A DNA stretch of 64,000 nucleotides, taken from contig CAUYUJ010017800.1 of assembly GCA_963575745.1 (NCBI GenBank), positions 1 through 64,000 on the forward strand, written 5' to 3'. The notes under the pieces were generated by a model, which saw only the letters and a program-made list of their open reading frames with translations, did no database searches and was not told the DNA's origin. The position numbers and the translations under genes were made by a program. Position 1 is the stretch's first letter; every line of letters starts with the position of its first letter. The DNA is from Prorocentrum cordatum. Lineage: Eukaryota; Sar; Dinophyceae; Prorocentrales; Prorocentraceae. This document shows positions 20,313 to 29,061 of this stretch, piece by piece.

Positions 20313-23300
20313 GAGGAGGGAGACGCAGTGGTGGCGGACGCGGAGGAAGAGCCGCAGGGCATGGCGGACGAGGAGGAGCTGCCCGCGGGCATCGGCGAGG
20401 AGCACAAGGATTTCGTGCGGTACGTGCTGGCGACCTGCATGCTGTCGTCGGTGCCCGTCGCGCCCAGGTTCTTCGCGGGGGAGGCCCCGGACGCGGAGCT
20501 GCAGCGGCAGGTGGCGGAGCTGGAGCGGCTGCGGGACGTCGCCCTGGGGCTCGACGCGGCCACGGCGCAGGACAGCGTGGCGCGGTCGCAGGCGATCCGG
20601 CGCCTGCGCCAGGCCGACCCCGAGCTGCTGCGCCGCGCGCCCGTGCCCAAGTCGGACGTGCGGGAGCCTTGGGGGCAGTGGCAGCGCCTGCTCCAACGGC
20701 TCGAGCAGGAGGGCGTGGAGCGCGAGGTCTGGGTCTGCTGCCGCCCCGAGCCGCTGCGCTGGCGCGCGCCGCTCCGCGACGACGGCAAGCCCGGGCCGGT
20801 CCGCGCGCCGCTGCTGCCGTCGCTGGGCGCCGCCGAGGGAGAGGTCTGGAGGCCGGGGGAGGTGCGCGAGGCGACGCGGCAGGCGCGGTGCGCAGTGCAG
20901 GCGCGGCGGGACGGCGCTGCTGGCGCCCCGGTGCACGGCGGCGTGCTCCTGCGCCTGGCCTCCGATTTCCTGTGCTACAAGTGCCAGCGGGATTTCGAGG
21001 GCGCGCGGGAGCTGACCGACGGAGAGGTTGATGGTTGGTGTAAGAGGTTGCATTTCGCGCCGAAGAAGCTGCTTAGCCAGGCGGTGAAGCGCGAGGCGGT
21101 GGAGGCGGAGCGCGCCCGCGCCAGGAAGCGCGCGCGGGCGGCCCAGTGCGCGGCGAGGGGGGAGAACGGATTCGCTGTGTTCCGTCGCCTCCTGCTGGAG
21201 GACGAGTGCTTCCGCCAGGACACTTGCGAAGCGAGCGTGCAGCTCGACCAGCGACGCGCCCTGGAGCCCTGGTACCAGCGCGCGGGGCCCGACGGGAGCA
21301 GGCTGTCGCCGTGGCCACGCGTCTTCGGTATCCCGAAATCGTGGGCTGGCCATGGCGGCGCGTTCTTCTCTGAGGCCGTGGAGTCGGGCTTCGCCGCCGA
21401 CGCGTTCCCCCAGGGGCGGCGCGGCTACTATACGGGCGAGCCGGGCGACGTGTCCGCGGAGCTCTGGCTGTTGCGGGCCTTGTGCCGCGCGCGCGGCGGC
21501 GTCGCTCGCATGGGTGGCGCCCTGGCCGCGCGCTTGCAGCAGCTCGAGGGCGACCGCGACATCATGTACAGGGTGGAGGCCGCCGAGTGCGCGCGGCAGG
21601 TCTCCTGTGCTGTCCCGCCCGTGTATTTGGCGGACCTGAAGCCGCAGGCGATCCCCGAGTGGCCCGTGTGGCAGCAGCTCCTCAAGCTGAAGCCTCAGGC
21701 GGCGCGGCAGGTGGCGACTTTCGTGCGCCAGGAGCGGGCGGGCGTGGGCTTCACGTGGAACCTCGCCGCGGGGCACTGGGACCTGGACCAGCAGCGCCTG
21801 CTCGCCGCGCTCGAGAGGGATCCCGCGTTGCTCGCCGCGGTGGAGAAGGGCGCCGCGGCTGCAGAGACGGACAAGGGCGTTCTGATTGCCCTCAACCAGT
21901 TCCGTGCCCGTCACGGCGGTGTCTGGCCGGACGCGTTCGCCGATCGGCGCGGGCAGCCCGATTTCAAGGAAGCGGAACTCGCGCGGGGTGTTGCAAGGGT
22001 GGCGAAGAAGTATTCGCAGGAATTCGTGCGCATCTGGTTGGACCGGACATGCCGCGAATGGCTGCGGCTGGCGGGGTGCGGGGATGAGGTGGTGGGAGGA
22101 GGGGCCGGCGGCGACGACTCTTCCGGGGGCGGCGGCGGCGGCGGCGGCGGCGGGTCCTCTTCGGGCAGCGGTGCGGGCGGTGGACCAGCGTCGGGGTCGG
22201 GCTCTGGTGCGCAGGGGCCGGGCGACGGTGGCGCGGGCGGCGACGGCGAGGGGGGCGCGGGCGGGGGTGCGGGTCGGCTGCTCGGCGGCGGACCCAAGAG
22301 GCCAGCTCCCGAGGGGCCAGGGCCGCGGACTCGCGGGACGGCGAGGAGGGACCAGGAGCGGTTGCAGCAGGAGCGGCTGCGGAAGGAAGAGGAGGAGCGC
22401 CTCGCAGGGAAGACAGTGCGGGCAGGGGGCGTGGAGGTGAACGTGGCTCTGGATGACCCTCACGTGAGCGAGGAGGGCACCTTGCCGGCCTGGCTCCTGG
22501 ACCCCGCGCCGCTCGCCGCGGGCAGGTGCGTCGCGCGCGTCTGGCGCCCGTGCAAGGGCGGATGCGTTCTCTGGCAGTGCACCAGGAACCCGTGCAAGGG
22601 TCAGGGAGTGTTCTGTGGGAGCCACGGCAGTCCCGAGCAGCGACCCTTCGGGCTGTGGGACCCGGACAGGCGCCACAGCTCCCTGACGCGCGAGTGTCCG
22701 GAACGGTACGGCTTGGCCGTGAAGGAGGCGCGGTTGCGCGAGACGCAGGCCGGCGGCGCCCCGCCCGTGCCTACCCCGGCCATCGCTGCCGCTCGCAAGG
22801 CGCGCGTGCCCAGGCTCCAGCCGAAGTATGTGCCTCTGCCGCGTGACGAGCGCCACCCTCTGCGGGCCTTCAAAAAGGCCTCGGAGGCTCTCCCGCCGTT
22901 CCCGTGCCGCCTTCGCGACCAGAACTTCGCCACGCATGCCGGCTTCATGACGCACGTGCAAAAAAAGCACCACGGGTGGCCGGAGTACAGGAAGCGCCTG
23001 TTCTACCTGGCCGAGCAGTGGCCGGAGAAGGACGGAGACGTGCGGCCCGTGAGGCCCCAGGAGTGGCGGCAGTGCGTGGAGGCCTTCTCTGAGCACCTCG
23101 TCACGGGGTCTCACGACTGGCCGGCCTGCGCAGCGCCCGCCGACGTCTCGGGGGGCGCCGCCGCCGCCGCTGCCGCGCCGGACGCGCCGCGCGCCTGGTG
23201 GAAGCCGCCAGGCGCGGACGGGGCCGTGCCGCCCGCGGGCGTGGACATGCCGCCCGTGGACTTGGACGCGCTGGGCGCTGCTCCGGCGGCGTCGGACGCC

Positions 23301-26300
23301 GAGGGGCCCGAGCCTGGGCAGAGTCGCCGCGCCGTGCGCTCGAGGGTCGCCTGCTGCGTCTGCGCTCGTCTCCACTGGGCGGACGAGCTGCAGCGCGTGC
23401 ACTTCTGGCAGCAGCCGGACGGCGCCGGGGAGCGTTCGCTGCTCTGCGACGAGGTGCCGAAGCGGCCCGCGCGCGCCGAGCTCGAGGCGGCGAGGGGAGA
23501 GGCATCCGAGGCCGCAGGCGCGCAGGCTCAGGCCATGCGCCTGACGCAGCGGCAGCGCGCCCACGCGCTGCTGGACCCGGCACGGTACCACGCCCGGTGG
23601 CGCTTCGTGCGCGAGGGCTTCGACGGCGTCGAGCGCCCGGGCGGCATCCCCCTCGAGGAGCTGGAGGCGTCCGCAGTGCGCGACCCTGGCCCAGACGGGA
23701 AGCTGTGGCTCTTGCACAAGAAGTGCTTCACGATTGACAGGCGCCAGTCAGACGGAGTGCTCGTGGCCGACGCGAAGCAGAAGGTGCCCATCTGTGCAGG
23801 GTGTCACGGCGCGCTCACCAAGAGGTTGCCCACGATGCCGACCTGCGCGCTGGCCAACGACCTCTGGATCGGGCGGCTGCCACTGCCGCTGCGGAATCTC
23901 ACGCTGGGCGCGAAGCTTCTGCTGCCCATCGCGCGGGGCATCGTGCGGCGGTTCAACTGCAAGGCCGATTCTGGCGAGTGGGCTCCAATCGACCAGAAGA
24001 TCAAGGCATACGTGGGGAACTTCGTGGCGTTCCCGCAGGCGGACGGCGGTCGGCAGGTGCTGTCGCTGCCGCCGCGGGAGAGCGACCTCGTCGAGTTCGT
24101 GCAGATTGTCTTCGCGGGGTCCGACCCCGCCACCCTGCAGAAGGCGCTATTGGAGGAGCTCGGCGTGCCCCTCGCCGATTTCAGGCGCGCTTACGAGTAC
24201 CTCCGCGACACGAACGAGCAGTGCGCCGCGGTGCGGTGGGACGAAGAGGCCGCGCGAAACTTTGCGGACCCCGGGGGCGACGGCGATGGCGACGGCTCCT
24301 CGCTCCTGGGCCTGCCTCGCTGTCTCGCGGCGTGCGTGGCCGTGGGGGGTAAGGGCGGCGACGCTCGCCAGGAGGGCCCGGCCGATGCCGTGCAGCCCGG
24401 CGCGGGCTCGGCCCCGCCGAAGCGGACGAGTGCAGGCGCTGCGAGCGCGGAGGGCGAAGCGAACGCGGCGGCTGACGGCGGGGGCGAGGCAGGGGGCTGG
24501 GGCGGGGACCCCACCGGTGAGGACGCTGCGGGCGCTGGCGGGGAGGACTCAGAGGGCGACGAGGGCAAGGCTGGTGAGGGAGGGGGCGGCGAGGGTGTCG
24601 AAGAGGGCGAGTGCTGCGCCGCAGTCGCGGACTCCGACATGCTGGCCGATCTGGACAAGCAGTGGCAGAACGTGCACCTCAGCCTCCAGAGGGCGGAGGT
24701 GATTGTGCGCGAGAAGCAGCGTGCGGAGGCACTAACGCGGCAGTGCGACGGCATGGAGAATTTCCAGGACCGAGATTCCGACCGGCGCTTGGCGGAGGCT
24801 GCGAAAGAGGCCCACAAGGCTGCGAAGTTGCTCACCAACTGCAAGAAGGAGGCACTCACGAAGAAGCTGGAGCAGACGGAGCAGAAGATTCAGGCCACGC
24901 GGCCTCCTCCGGGAGTTGCCGGGAAGAGCGCGGCCGGTGGCGGCGGCGGCGGCGGCGCGCCGGCCGGGGGCGCTGAGGGCGGGGGGGCGAGGCGTGCGGT
25001 CCGGGTCGTCGTGCCCACTGGAACCGAGCCTGTCAGCATGTTCTCCCCCGGTTTCTGGAGTGCTTTCGACCCCGTCGCGTTTCCGTGCGGCGACGGCGTC
25101 TTCGGACTCGAGAGGGAGGCGAAGTTGACGTACGACGAGTGGTGCAGGTGCCTCATGGCTCGCGAGGAGCTCGAGTACGAGGTCGCCGACGACGTCTCGG
25201 CACCCGACGCTGCGCGGGCGCCCGCGCCCGACGCCGCGTGGGCGCCCGCCGCGTCTGACTCGCCCGTGCCGCGCTGGCGTCGCCACGCTGACCTGCTCAC
25301 GGCCCAGTATTGCCTCTGGCGCAGGAAAGCTATCATCCAGTCGGCCAGGTTATTCGTGCGCAAGCAGCGCCTGGGGGAGTACATCGCGGACCTCGCCGCA
25401 CTGACGCCAGAGGAGCTGGCGCAGGTCGTGGCCGTGCTCGGCAGGGGGGCGGGCATCATGGAGGCCCTGGGCCACGAGGGCGTGCCCCGGAACGTCAAGA
25501 GCGCGCTGCGCAGCATGCTGCTCAGCAACCGTGATGTTGTCGGCTCCGACGCGCACCGGACCACGCTGCGGCACATCAGTACCAGCTACACCCGGCTCTT
25601 CGGTCCGCCCCTGGTGTTCACGACGCCGAACATCGCGGACACTCGGAACCTGATGGTGTCCCTGATGTACGAGGGCGCCTCCGTGCAGCAATGGCGGCTG
25701 CTGGAGGAGACTGCTCCCGTGATGCCTTCGACGCGGGACATGCTGCGGCGGGTGGCCGCTGACCCGGTGTCGCAGGCCATGGTCACGAACCTCATGCTGG
25801 AACTGTTCCTGGAGCATGTCGTCGGCGTCACGCCGCAGCGCGGGGCCACGGGCGTCTCCGACGGCGTGGCCGCCACGGGGGCGTGTGGAGCGTTCGGGCT
25901 CGTCCGCGCGTTCTTCGGACCCGTGGAGTCGCAGGGGCGCGGCGGCATCCATCCGCGCATCCACCTGTGGCGCCTGCACCCGATGACTGGCGCGTTCCTC
26001 GCGAGGCTGCGCGCGGGGGGCGTCGAAGGCCTCGAGGAGCGTTTGAGGAAGTGGAGGGAGGCCGTGCTCGCCACGGTCGGCAGCGTGCAGTTCGACGCGG
26101 CGGAGGAGGTGGGCCGGCAGCTGGGCTTGGACGGGCCGGACCGGCTGCCGCCGCTTCCGCTCGGCCCGCGGGATCGACGACTCGCGTTCGCGGACGGGAA
26201 GCGAGAGGAGAGCGACCTCCAATTGAAGCACAATACCATCGCTGGCGCCTCGCGTCGTCAGCTCGGGAAGTTTTGCAAGACGGCGTGCGAAGAGGGCCGT

Positions 26301-26420
26301 CGCTCCGTCCGTGCTGACAACAAATTGTCCACAGAAGAGCTGCGGAATCAGGTTGCGGCCATGATGAACGTCGATCTGTGGAGGAGCGGGCGACGCTGCA
26401 GCAGCAACAGCCCGCAATAG
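20208..26420 (+). CDS. Helitron-like Rep protein, central part with zinc modules and HUH-type domain
   Basis: A 2070-residue open frame; the first 35 codons are probably the wrong frame. Visible parts in order are: an uncharacterised region; a Gly/Ser linker near residues 630-695; a Cys-rich module near 773-806 (CVARVW, QC, C, C-x2-H); a C2H2-like finger near 900-925 (FATHAGFMTHVQKKHHGW); and a Cys-x2-Cys segment near 1048. These are followed by the Helitron N-terminal region near 1190-1280 (CAGCHGALTKRLP, ALANDLWIGRLP, VGNFVAFPQ), a coiled coil near 1480-1565, and the Rep core near 1795-1930. The expected H-hydrophobic-H motif reads HPRIH at residues 1915-1919, so nicking activity is doubtful. 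The frame ends at 26420; the next segment overlaps in another frame. Confidence 0.7.
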   Translation: MRRRKNRSRRKRSRKRRSRSRKSRSRRGATERREQEEGDAVVADAEEEPQGMADEEELPAGIGEEHKDFVRYVLATCMLSSVPVAPRFFAGEAPDAELQRQVAELERLRDVALGLDAATAQDSVARSQAIRRLRQADPELLRRAPVPKSDVREPWGQWQRLLQRLEQEGVEREVWVCCRPEPLRWRAPLRDDGKPGPVRAPLLPSLGAAEGEVWRPGEVREATRQARCAVQARRDGAAGAPVHGGVLLRLASDFLCYKCQRDFEGARELTDGEVDGWCKRLHFAPKKLLSQAVKREAVEAERARARKRARAAQCAARGENGFAVFRRLLLEDECFRQDTCEASVQLDQRRALEPWYQRAGPDGSRLSPWPRVFGIPKSWAGHGGAFFSEAVESGFAADAFPQGRRGYYTGEPGDVSAELWLLRALCRARGGVARMGGALAARLQQLEGDRDIMYRVEAAECARQVSCAVPPVYLADLKPQAIPEWPVWQQLLKLKPQAARQVATFVRQERAGVGFTWNLAAGHWDLDQQRLLAALERDPALLAAVEKGAAAAETDKGVLIALNQFRARHGGVWPDAFADRRGQPDFKEAELARGVARVAKKYSQEFVRIWLDRTCREWLRLAGCGDEVVGGGAGGDDSSGGGGGGGGGGSSSGSGAGGGPASGSGSGAQGPGDGGAGGDGEGGAGGGAGRLLGGGPKRPAPEGPGPRTRGTARRDQERLQQERLRKEEEERLAGKTVRAGGVEVNVALDDPHVSEEGTLPAWLLDPAPLAAGRCVARVWRPCKGGCVLWQCTRNPCKGQGVFCGSHGSPEQRPFGLWDPDRRHSSLTRECPERYGLAVKEARLRETQAGGAPPVPTPAIAAARKARVPRLQPKYVPLPRDERHPLRAFKKASEALPPFPCRLRDQNFATHAGFMTHVQKKHHGWPEYRKRLFYLAEQWPEKDGDVRPVRPQEWRQCVEAFSEHLVTGSHDWPACAAPADVSGGAAAAAAAPDAPRAWWKPPGADGAVPPAGVDMPPVDLDALGAAPAASDAEGPEPGQSRRAVRSRVACCVCARLHWADELQRVHFWQQPDGAGERSLLCDEVPKRPARAELEAARGEASEAAGAQAQAMRLTQRQRAHALLDPARYHARWRFVREGFDGVERPGGIPLEELEASAVRDPGPDGKLWLLHKKCFTIDRRQSDGVLVADAKQKVPICAGCHGALTKRLPTMPTCALANDLWIGRLPLPLRNLTLGAKLLLPIARGIVRRFNCKADSGEWAPIDQKIKAYVGNFVAFPQADGGRQVLSLPPRESDLVEFVQIVFAGSDPATLQKALLEELGVPLADFRRAYEYLRDTNEQCAAVRWDEEAARNFADPGGDGDGDGSSLLGLPRCLAACVAVGGKGGDARQEGPADAVQPGAGSAPPKRTSAGAASAEGEANAAADGGGEAGGWGGDPTGEDAAGAGGEDSEGDEGKAGEGGGGEGVEEGECCAAVADSDMLADLDKQWQNVHLSLQRAEVIVREKQRAEALTRQCDGMENFQDRDSDRRLAEAAKEAHKAAKLLTNCKKEALTKKLEQTEQKIQATRPPPGVAGKSAAGGGGGGGAPAGGAEGGGARRAVRVVVPTGTEPVSMFSPGFWSAFDPVAFPCGDGVFGLEREAKLTYDEWCRCLMAREELEYEVADDVSAPDAARAPAPDAAWAPAASDSPVPRWRRHADLLTAQYCLWRRKAIIQSARLFVRKQRLGEYIADLAALTPEELAQVVAVLGRGAGIMEALGHEGVPRNVKSALRSMLLSNRDVVGSDAHRTTLRHISTSYTRLFGPPLVFTTPNIADTRNLMVSLMYEGASVQQWRLLEETAPVMPSTRDMLRRVAADPVSQAMVTNLMLELFLEHVVGVTPQRGATGVSDGVAATGACGAFGLVRAFFGPVESQGRGGIHPRIHLWRLHPMTGAFLARLRAGGVEGLEERLRKWREAVLATVGSVQFDAAEEVGRQLGLDGPDRLPPLPLGPRDRRLAFADGKREESDLQLKHNTIAGASRRQLGKFCKTACEEGRRSVRADNKLSTEELRNQVAAMMNVDLWRSGRRCSSNSPQ

Positions 26421-27592
26421 AGGGTCCGCTCCGGCAGCGCCCGTTCGCGCCGCTGGCAGATCCAGAGCCCGATCCCCATGAGCAGCGGGCACAGTACCCA
26501 GCGGTATTTGGCGAGCCTCTCACGGGTGCGCACGCGACGCTGCAGCCGCAGTACCGCCGCAAGCCTGCGTACCGCGTGCGCGCGGACGGCACCGCGGCGA
26601 TGCACTTTGCGGAGGGCTCGAGGGAGGAGGCGCACACCTGGGCGCGCTGCTTCGCGCGGGACGCACGCAAGTGTATCATCCGGAGCCACCTTCACAGGTG
26701 CGGTCCCACTTGCTGGAAGCACAAGACGAATGACGACGTGCCTCAGCACTGCAAGGTGTGCCGGCTCGGCTTCTACCACGAGTACGAGACTGCGGTCTAC
26801 AGCCGCCCGTCCAGGAAGCTTCCGGCCGCCTCCTTCGTCTGGCGGCGCTTGCGCAAAGGAAAGGACTTGGTCTTGCCCGATGGGGCGCAGATCGAGTACG
26901 GCCCGCCGCAGGAGGACCAGCGGAACCCGCCGGGCGAACGCCTGGTCCTCGACGAACAGTGCGCGTACGGCCCGTGGCCGCACCGCTGCAACCGGTACGG
27001 CAGAGCTGGTCGCGTCGACGTGGTGCGGTACCACCCGTACCATGGGAGCACGAAACCTGTGGGCCAGGTGTGTCTGCGGAGCAACCTGGACGTCCAGTGT
27101 CTGGACCGCGTGGTGCTCGACCTGCCTGGCGACGCCAGCGTCGGGGGTTCGCGCGACGGCGACCCGGTCGTGCCGCCGCCTCCGGAGCTGGTTGCGTTCG
27201 CCGAGCTGGTCGCCGACGCGTCGGAAGCGCTGGCTGGCGTCGAGACCTGGCGGCGCCGGTGGCGACGAGGGCACCGGGCAGAGCGGAGGTTCCACGGGTT
27301 CGGGGGTGTCGGCCGCAACGCAGGGCGGGGGCGGGGCGGGCCAGAGGGCGGCGCGCGCGGCTGCGGCGGGGGGGGGGGCGCCTGCCCGTGGCCCGCCGCC
27401 TCGGCCTGCCCAGGGGGGGAGGCTTGCTCGGCGGGGCGCCGACCACGATGGACGATCCCGACGCGGAGATCTGGGACATGGGTGGGGGCGATGAAGTTCC
27501 GTGCGAGTGCGATCTGGCCGATGCGTATGACCTGCGTCCGCCGCCTCCGCCGACGCCGGAACAGCGCGGCGTCGAGCAGGCAGTCGGGCTAG
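26378..27592 (+). CDS. Helitron-like Rep protein, Cys-rich segment after the HUH domain
   Basis: The coherent part spans about 26378-27250. It contains the segment that follows the Rep core in Helitrons: HRCGPTCWKH, then CKVCRLGFYHEYE, a Cys/His-rich stretch equivalent to the CRFxFP region. Beyond about 27250 the reading becomes repetitive. An acidic, Pro-rich tail in another frame (MDDPDAEIWDMGGGDEVPCE, to TAG 27640-27642) looks like the real continuation. The change falls around a run of about ten G at 27366-27376. Confidence 0.55.
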   Translation: MEERATLQQQQPAIEGPLRQRPFAPLADPEPDPHEQRAQYPAVFGEPLTGAHATLQPQYRRKPAYRVRADGTAAMHFAEGSREEAHTWARCFARDARKCIIRSHLHRCGPTCWKHKTNDDVPQHCKVCRLGFYHEYETAVYSRPSRKLPAASFVWRRLRKGKDLVLPDGAQIEYGPPQEDQRNPPGERLVLDEQCAYGPWPHRCNRYGRAGRVDVVRYHPYHGSTKPVGQVCLRSNLDVQCLDRVVLDLPGDASVGGSRDGDPVVPPPPELVAFAELVADASEALAGVETWRRRWRRGHRAERRFHGFGGVGRNAGRGRGGPEGGARGCGGGGGACPWPAASACPGGEACSAGRRPRWTIPTRRSGTWVGAMKFRASAIWPMRMTCVRRLRRRRNSAASSRQSG

Positions 27593-27663
27593 CAGAGCCA
27601 CATGGCGAGGACACCGCGAGGTTCTGCGCGGCTGCGTGTTAGGAAGGCAGCCGGCCCGGGTTC

Positions 27664-29061
27664 GTGTTCAAGAAGGGGGGGCAGGGCCTGGGCTACTCCA
27701 GCGACCGGCGCGCGGAGCGCGAGTTGTCGGAGGCAGCCGTCCAGAGAGAGCCGAAGTCGCGGGCGCCAGGCCGCGCCGCGTCGAACGCGGCGGCGTCTGG
27801 CAGGCCAGCATCGAGCGCGCCCTCGTCGCCAGCCGCCGCCGCAGCTGCTGGCGCGAGCGGCAGCGGTCCGCCCGGCAGCCTGCAAGAGCACGTGCTGCAC
27901 TCGCTGGAGGCCGTTTTCATGGATGCCATCAATATGGCCCACTACCAGACGGACTACACGACCAAGGCGGGGCCGATCGCGGGGGACCTCGGAGTGCTGC
28001 ACGCGCAGAGCACCGGGTTGGAGTGGTTTCGACTCCAGCAGAAGGCCGAACGGGAGGCGGATGAGGCGGCGGAGGCGGAGGGCGAGGAGGACGTCGATGG
28101 GGCCCGGGCCGCTGCTGCCGCTCGTCGCAGCGGCTGGGGCGGAGTGCTCGACTCTGCCAGGCGAACTGTCATCAAGCTCACGACCAGCTCGCACCGGGCG
28201 CTCCTGAAGAAGCTGCCCGAGATGATGTTTCAGATCAGATGCTATGGACATGGAGTGCGTATTGCTCTCCATGACACCTGGACTCTGTATTGCAAGGGGA
28301 TCGTGGCGCTGGCGTTCCAGGCAAGCTCCGCCGTTCATCAGAAAATGGACGACTTCTGGACCGACCCGCGCGCAGACCACATCGAGGTGGACCAGCCGGC
28401 CGCGGGAGAAGAGGACGGCGAGGGGGGGGGCGGTATCATGGATGCGCTGGGCGACGGGCGCGCAGCGCTGCACGCCGAGGTCGTCGACGGCGTTGTCGGG
28501 GAGGGCGCGGCCGCCGGTACTGCTGGGGAGGGGAAGCCCGAGCAGGAGCAGCAGCAGGCGGTGGAATACAAGGCGCGGCTGGACCACGACATGAAGATGG
28601 ACTGGCTGCATCGCGGCGACAGGGAGCCCCTGAAGTCCATGGGCATGTACCATTACGCCATGTGCGTGTACACGGCGCAGGCCAACCCGCTCCACTTCGA
28701 CCCGCAGGACTTCGAGACGTACGCGTTCGCGGACACGCACCCAACTGCCGCCTTCCGAGTGCAGAGGCTCCGCGTCGGCGCGCCGTTCAGGGTGCCCAAG
28801 TTCTTCGGCTCCACGATGCCTTCGAAGGAGAAAGAGGCAGAGGTGAACGCGCTGTTCAAGTCTGTGATCTTTCGTCCGTTGCAGCCTGCTGAGAAGGGGG
28901 CTGCGGCCTGGGCGCCCTACAGGGCCGGTGTCGACGCGTCTGGGAAGCATAAGCCTGCCTGGGAGGAGTGGTGGGCCAATCAGTTGGCGTTGTCCAGGCA
29001 GTACGAGGAGTGCGAGCGGCGAGCTGGAAAGTGGTTCACGATCGAGGACATCGCGATTTGA
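27664..29061 (+). CDS. Helitron-like Rep protein, segment with the candidate catalytic tyrosines
   Basis: The first codons read FKKGGQGLGYSS, and an Ala/Ser-rich linker follows. At about 27940-27970 the frame encodes HYQTDYTTKAG, a Y-x3-Y-x2-K arrangement matching the two-tyrosine motif of Helitron Rep proteins. These tyrosines make the covalent DNA-protein bond in the rolling-circle family. The rest fits the Rep-to-helicase linker. The frame ends at 29061; sensible sequence continues in the next frame as RPSAAEFMARWTVQVATNL. Confidence 0.55.
   Translation: MFKKGGQGLGYSSDRRAERELSEAAVQREPKSRAPGRAASNAAASGRPASSAPSSPAAAAAAGASGSGPPGSLQEHVLHSLEAVFMDAINMAHYQTDYTTKAGPIAGDLGVLHAQSTGLEWFRLQQKAEREADEAAEAEGEEDVDGARAAAAARRSGWGGVLDSARRTVIKLTTSSHRALLKKLPEMMFQIRCYGHGVRIALHDTWTLYCKGIVALAFQASSAVHQKMDDFWTDPRADHIEVDQPAAGEEDGEGGGGIMDALGDGRAALHAEVVDGVVGEGAAAGTAGEGKPEQEQQQAVEYKARLDHDMKMDWLHRGDREPLKSMGMYHYAMCVYTAQANPLHFDPQDFETYAFADTHPTAAFRVQRLRVGAPFRVPKFFGSTMPSKEKEAEVNALFKSVIFRPLQPAEKGAAAWAPYRAGVDASGKHKPAWEEWWANQLALSRQYEECERRAGKWFTIEDIAI

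Noticed and set aside
20004-23717. Long minus-strand open frame opposite the Helitron region (and similar ones at 18046-19536 and 32669-34827)
   Set aside because: They are mirror images of GC-rich plus-strand coding sequence, with Arg/Pro/Ala/Leu-rich products and no domain, while the plus strand has recognisable helicase, Rep and USP motifs.
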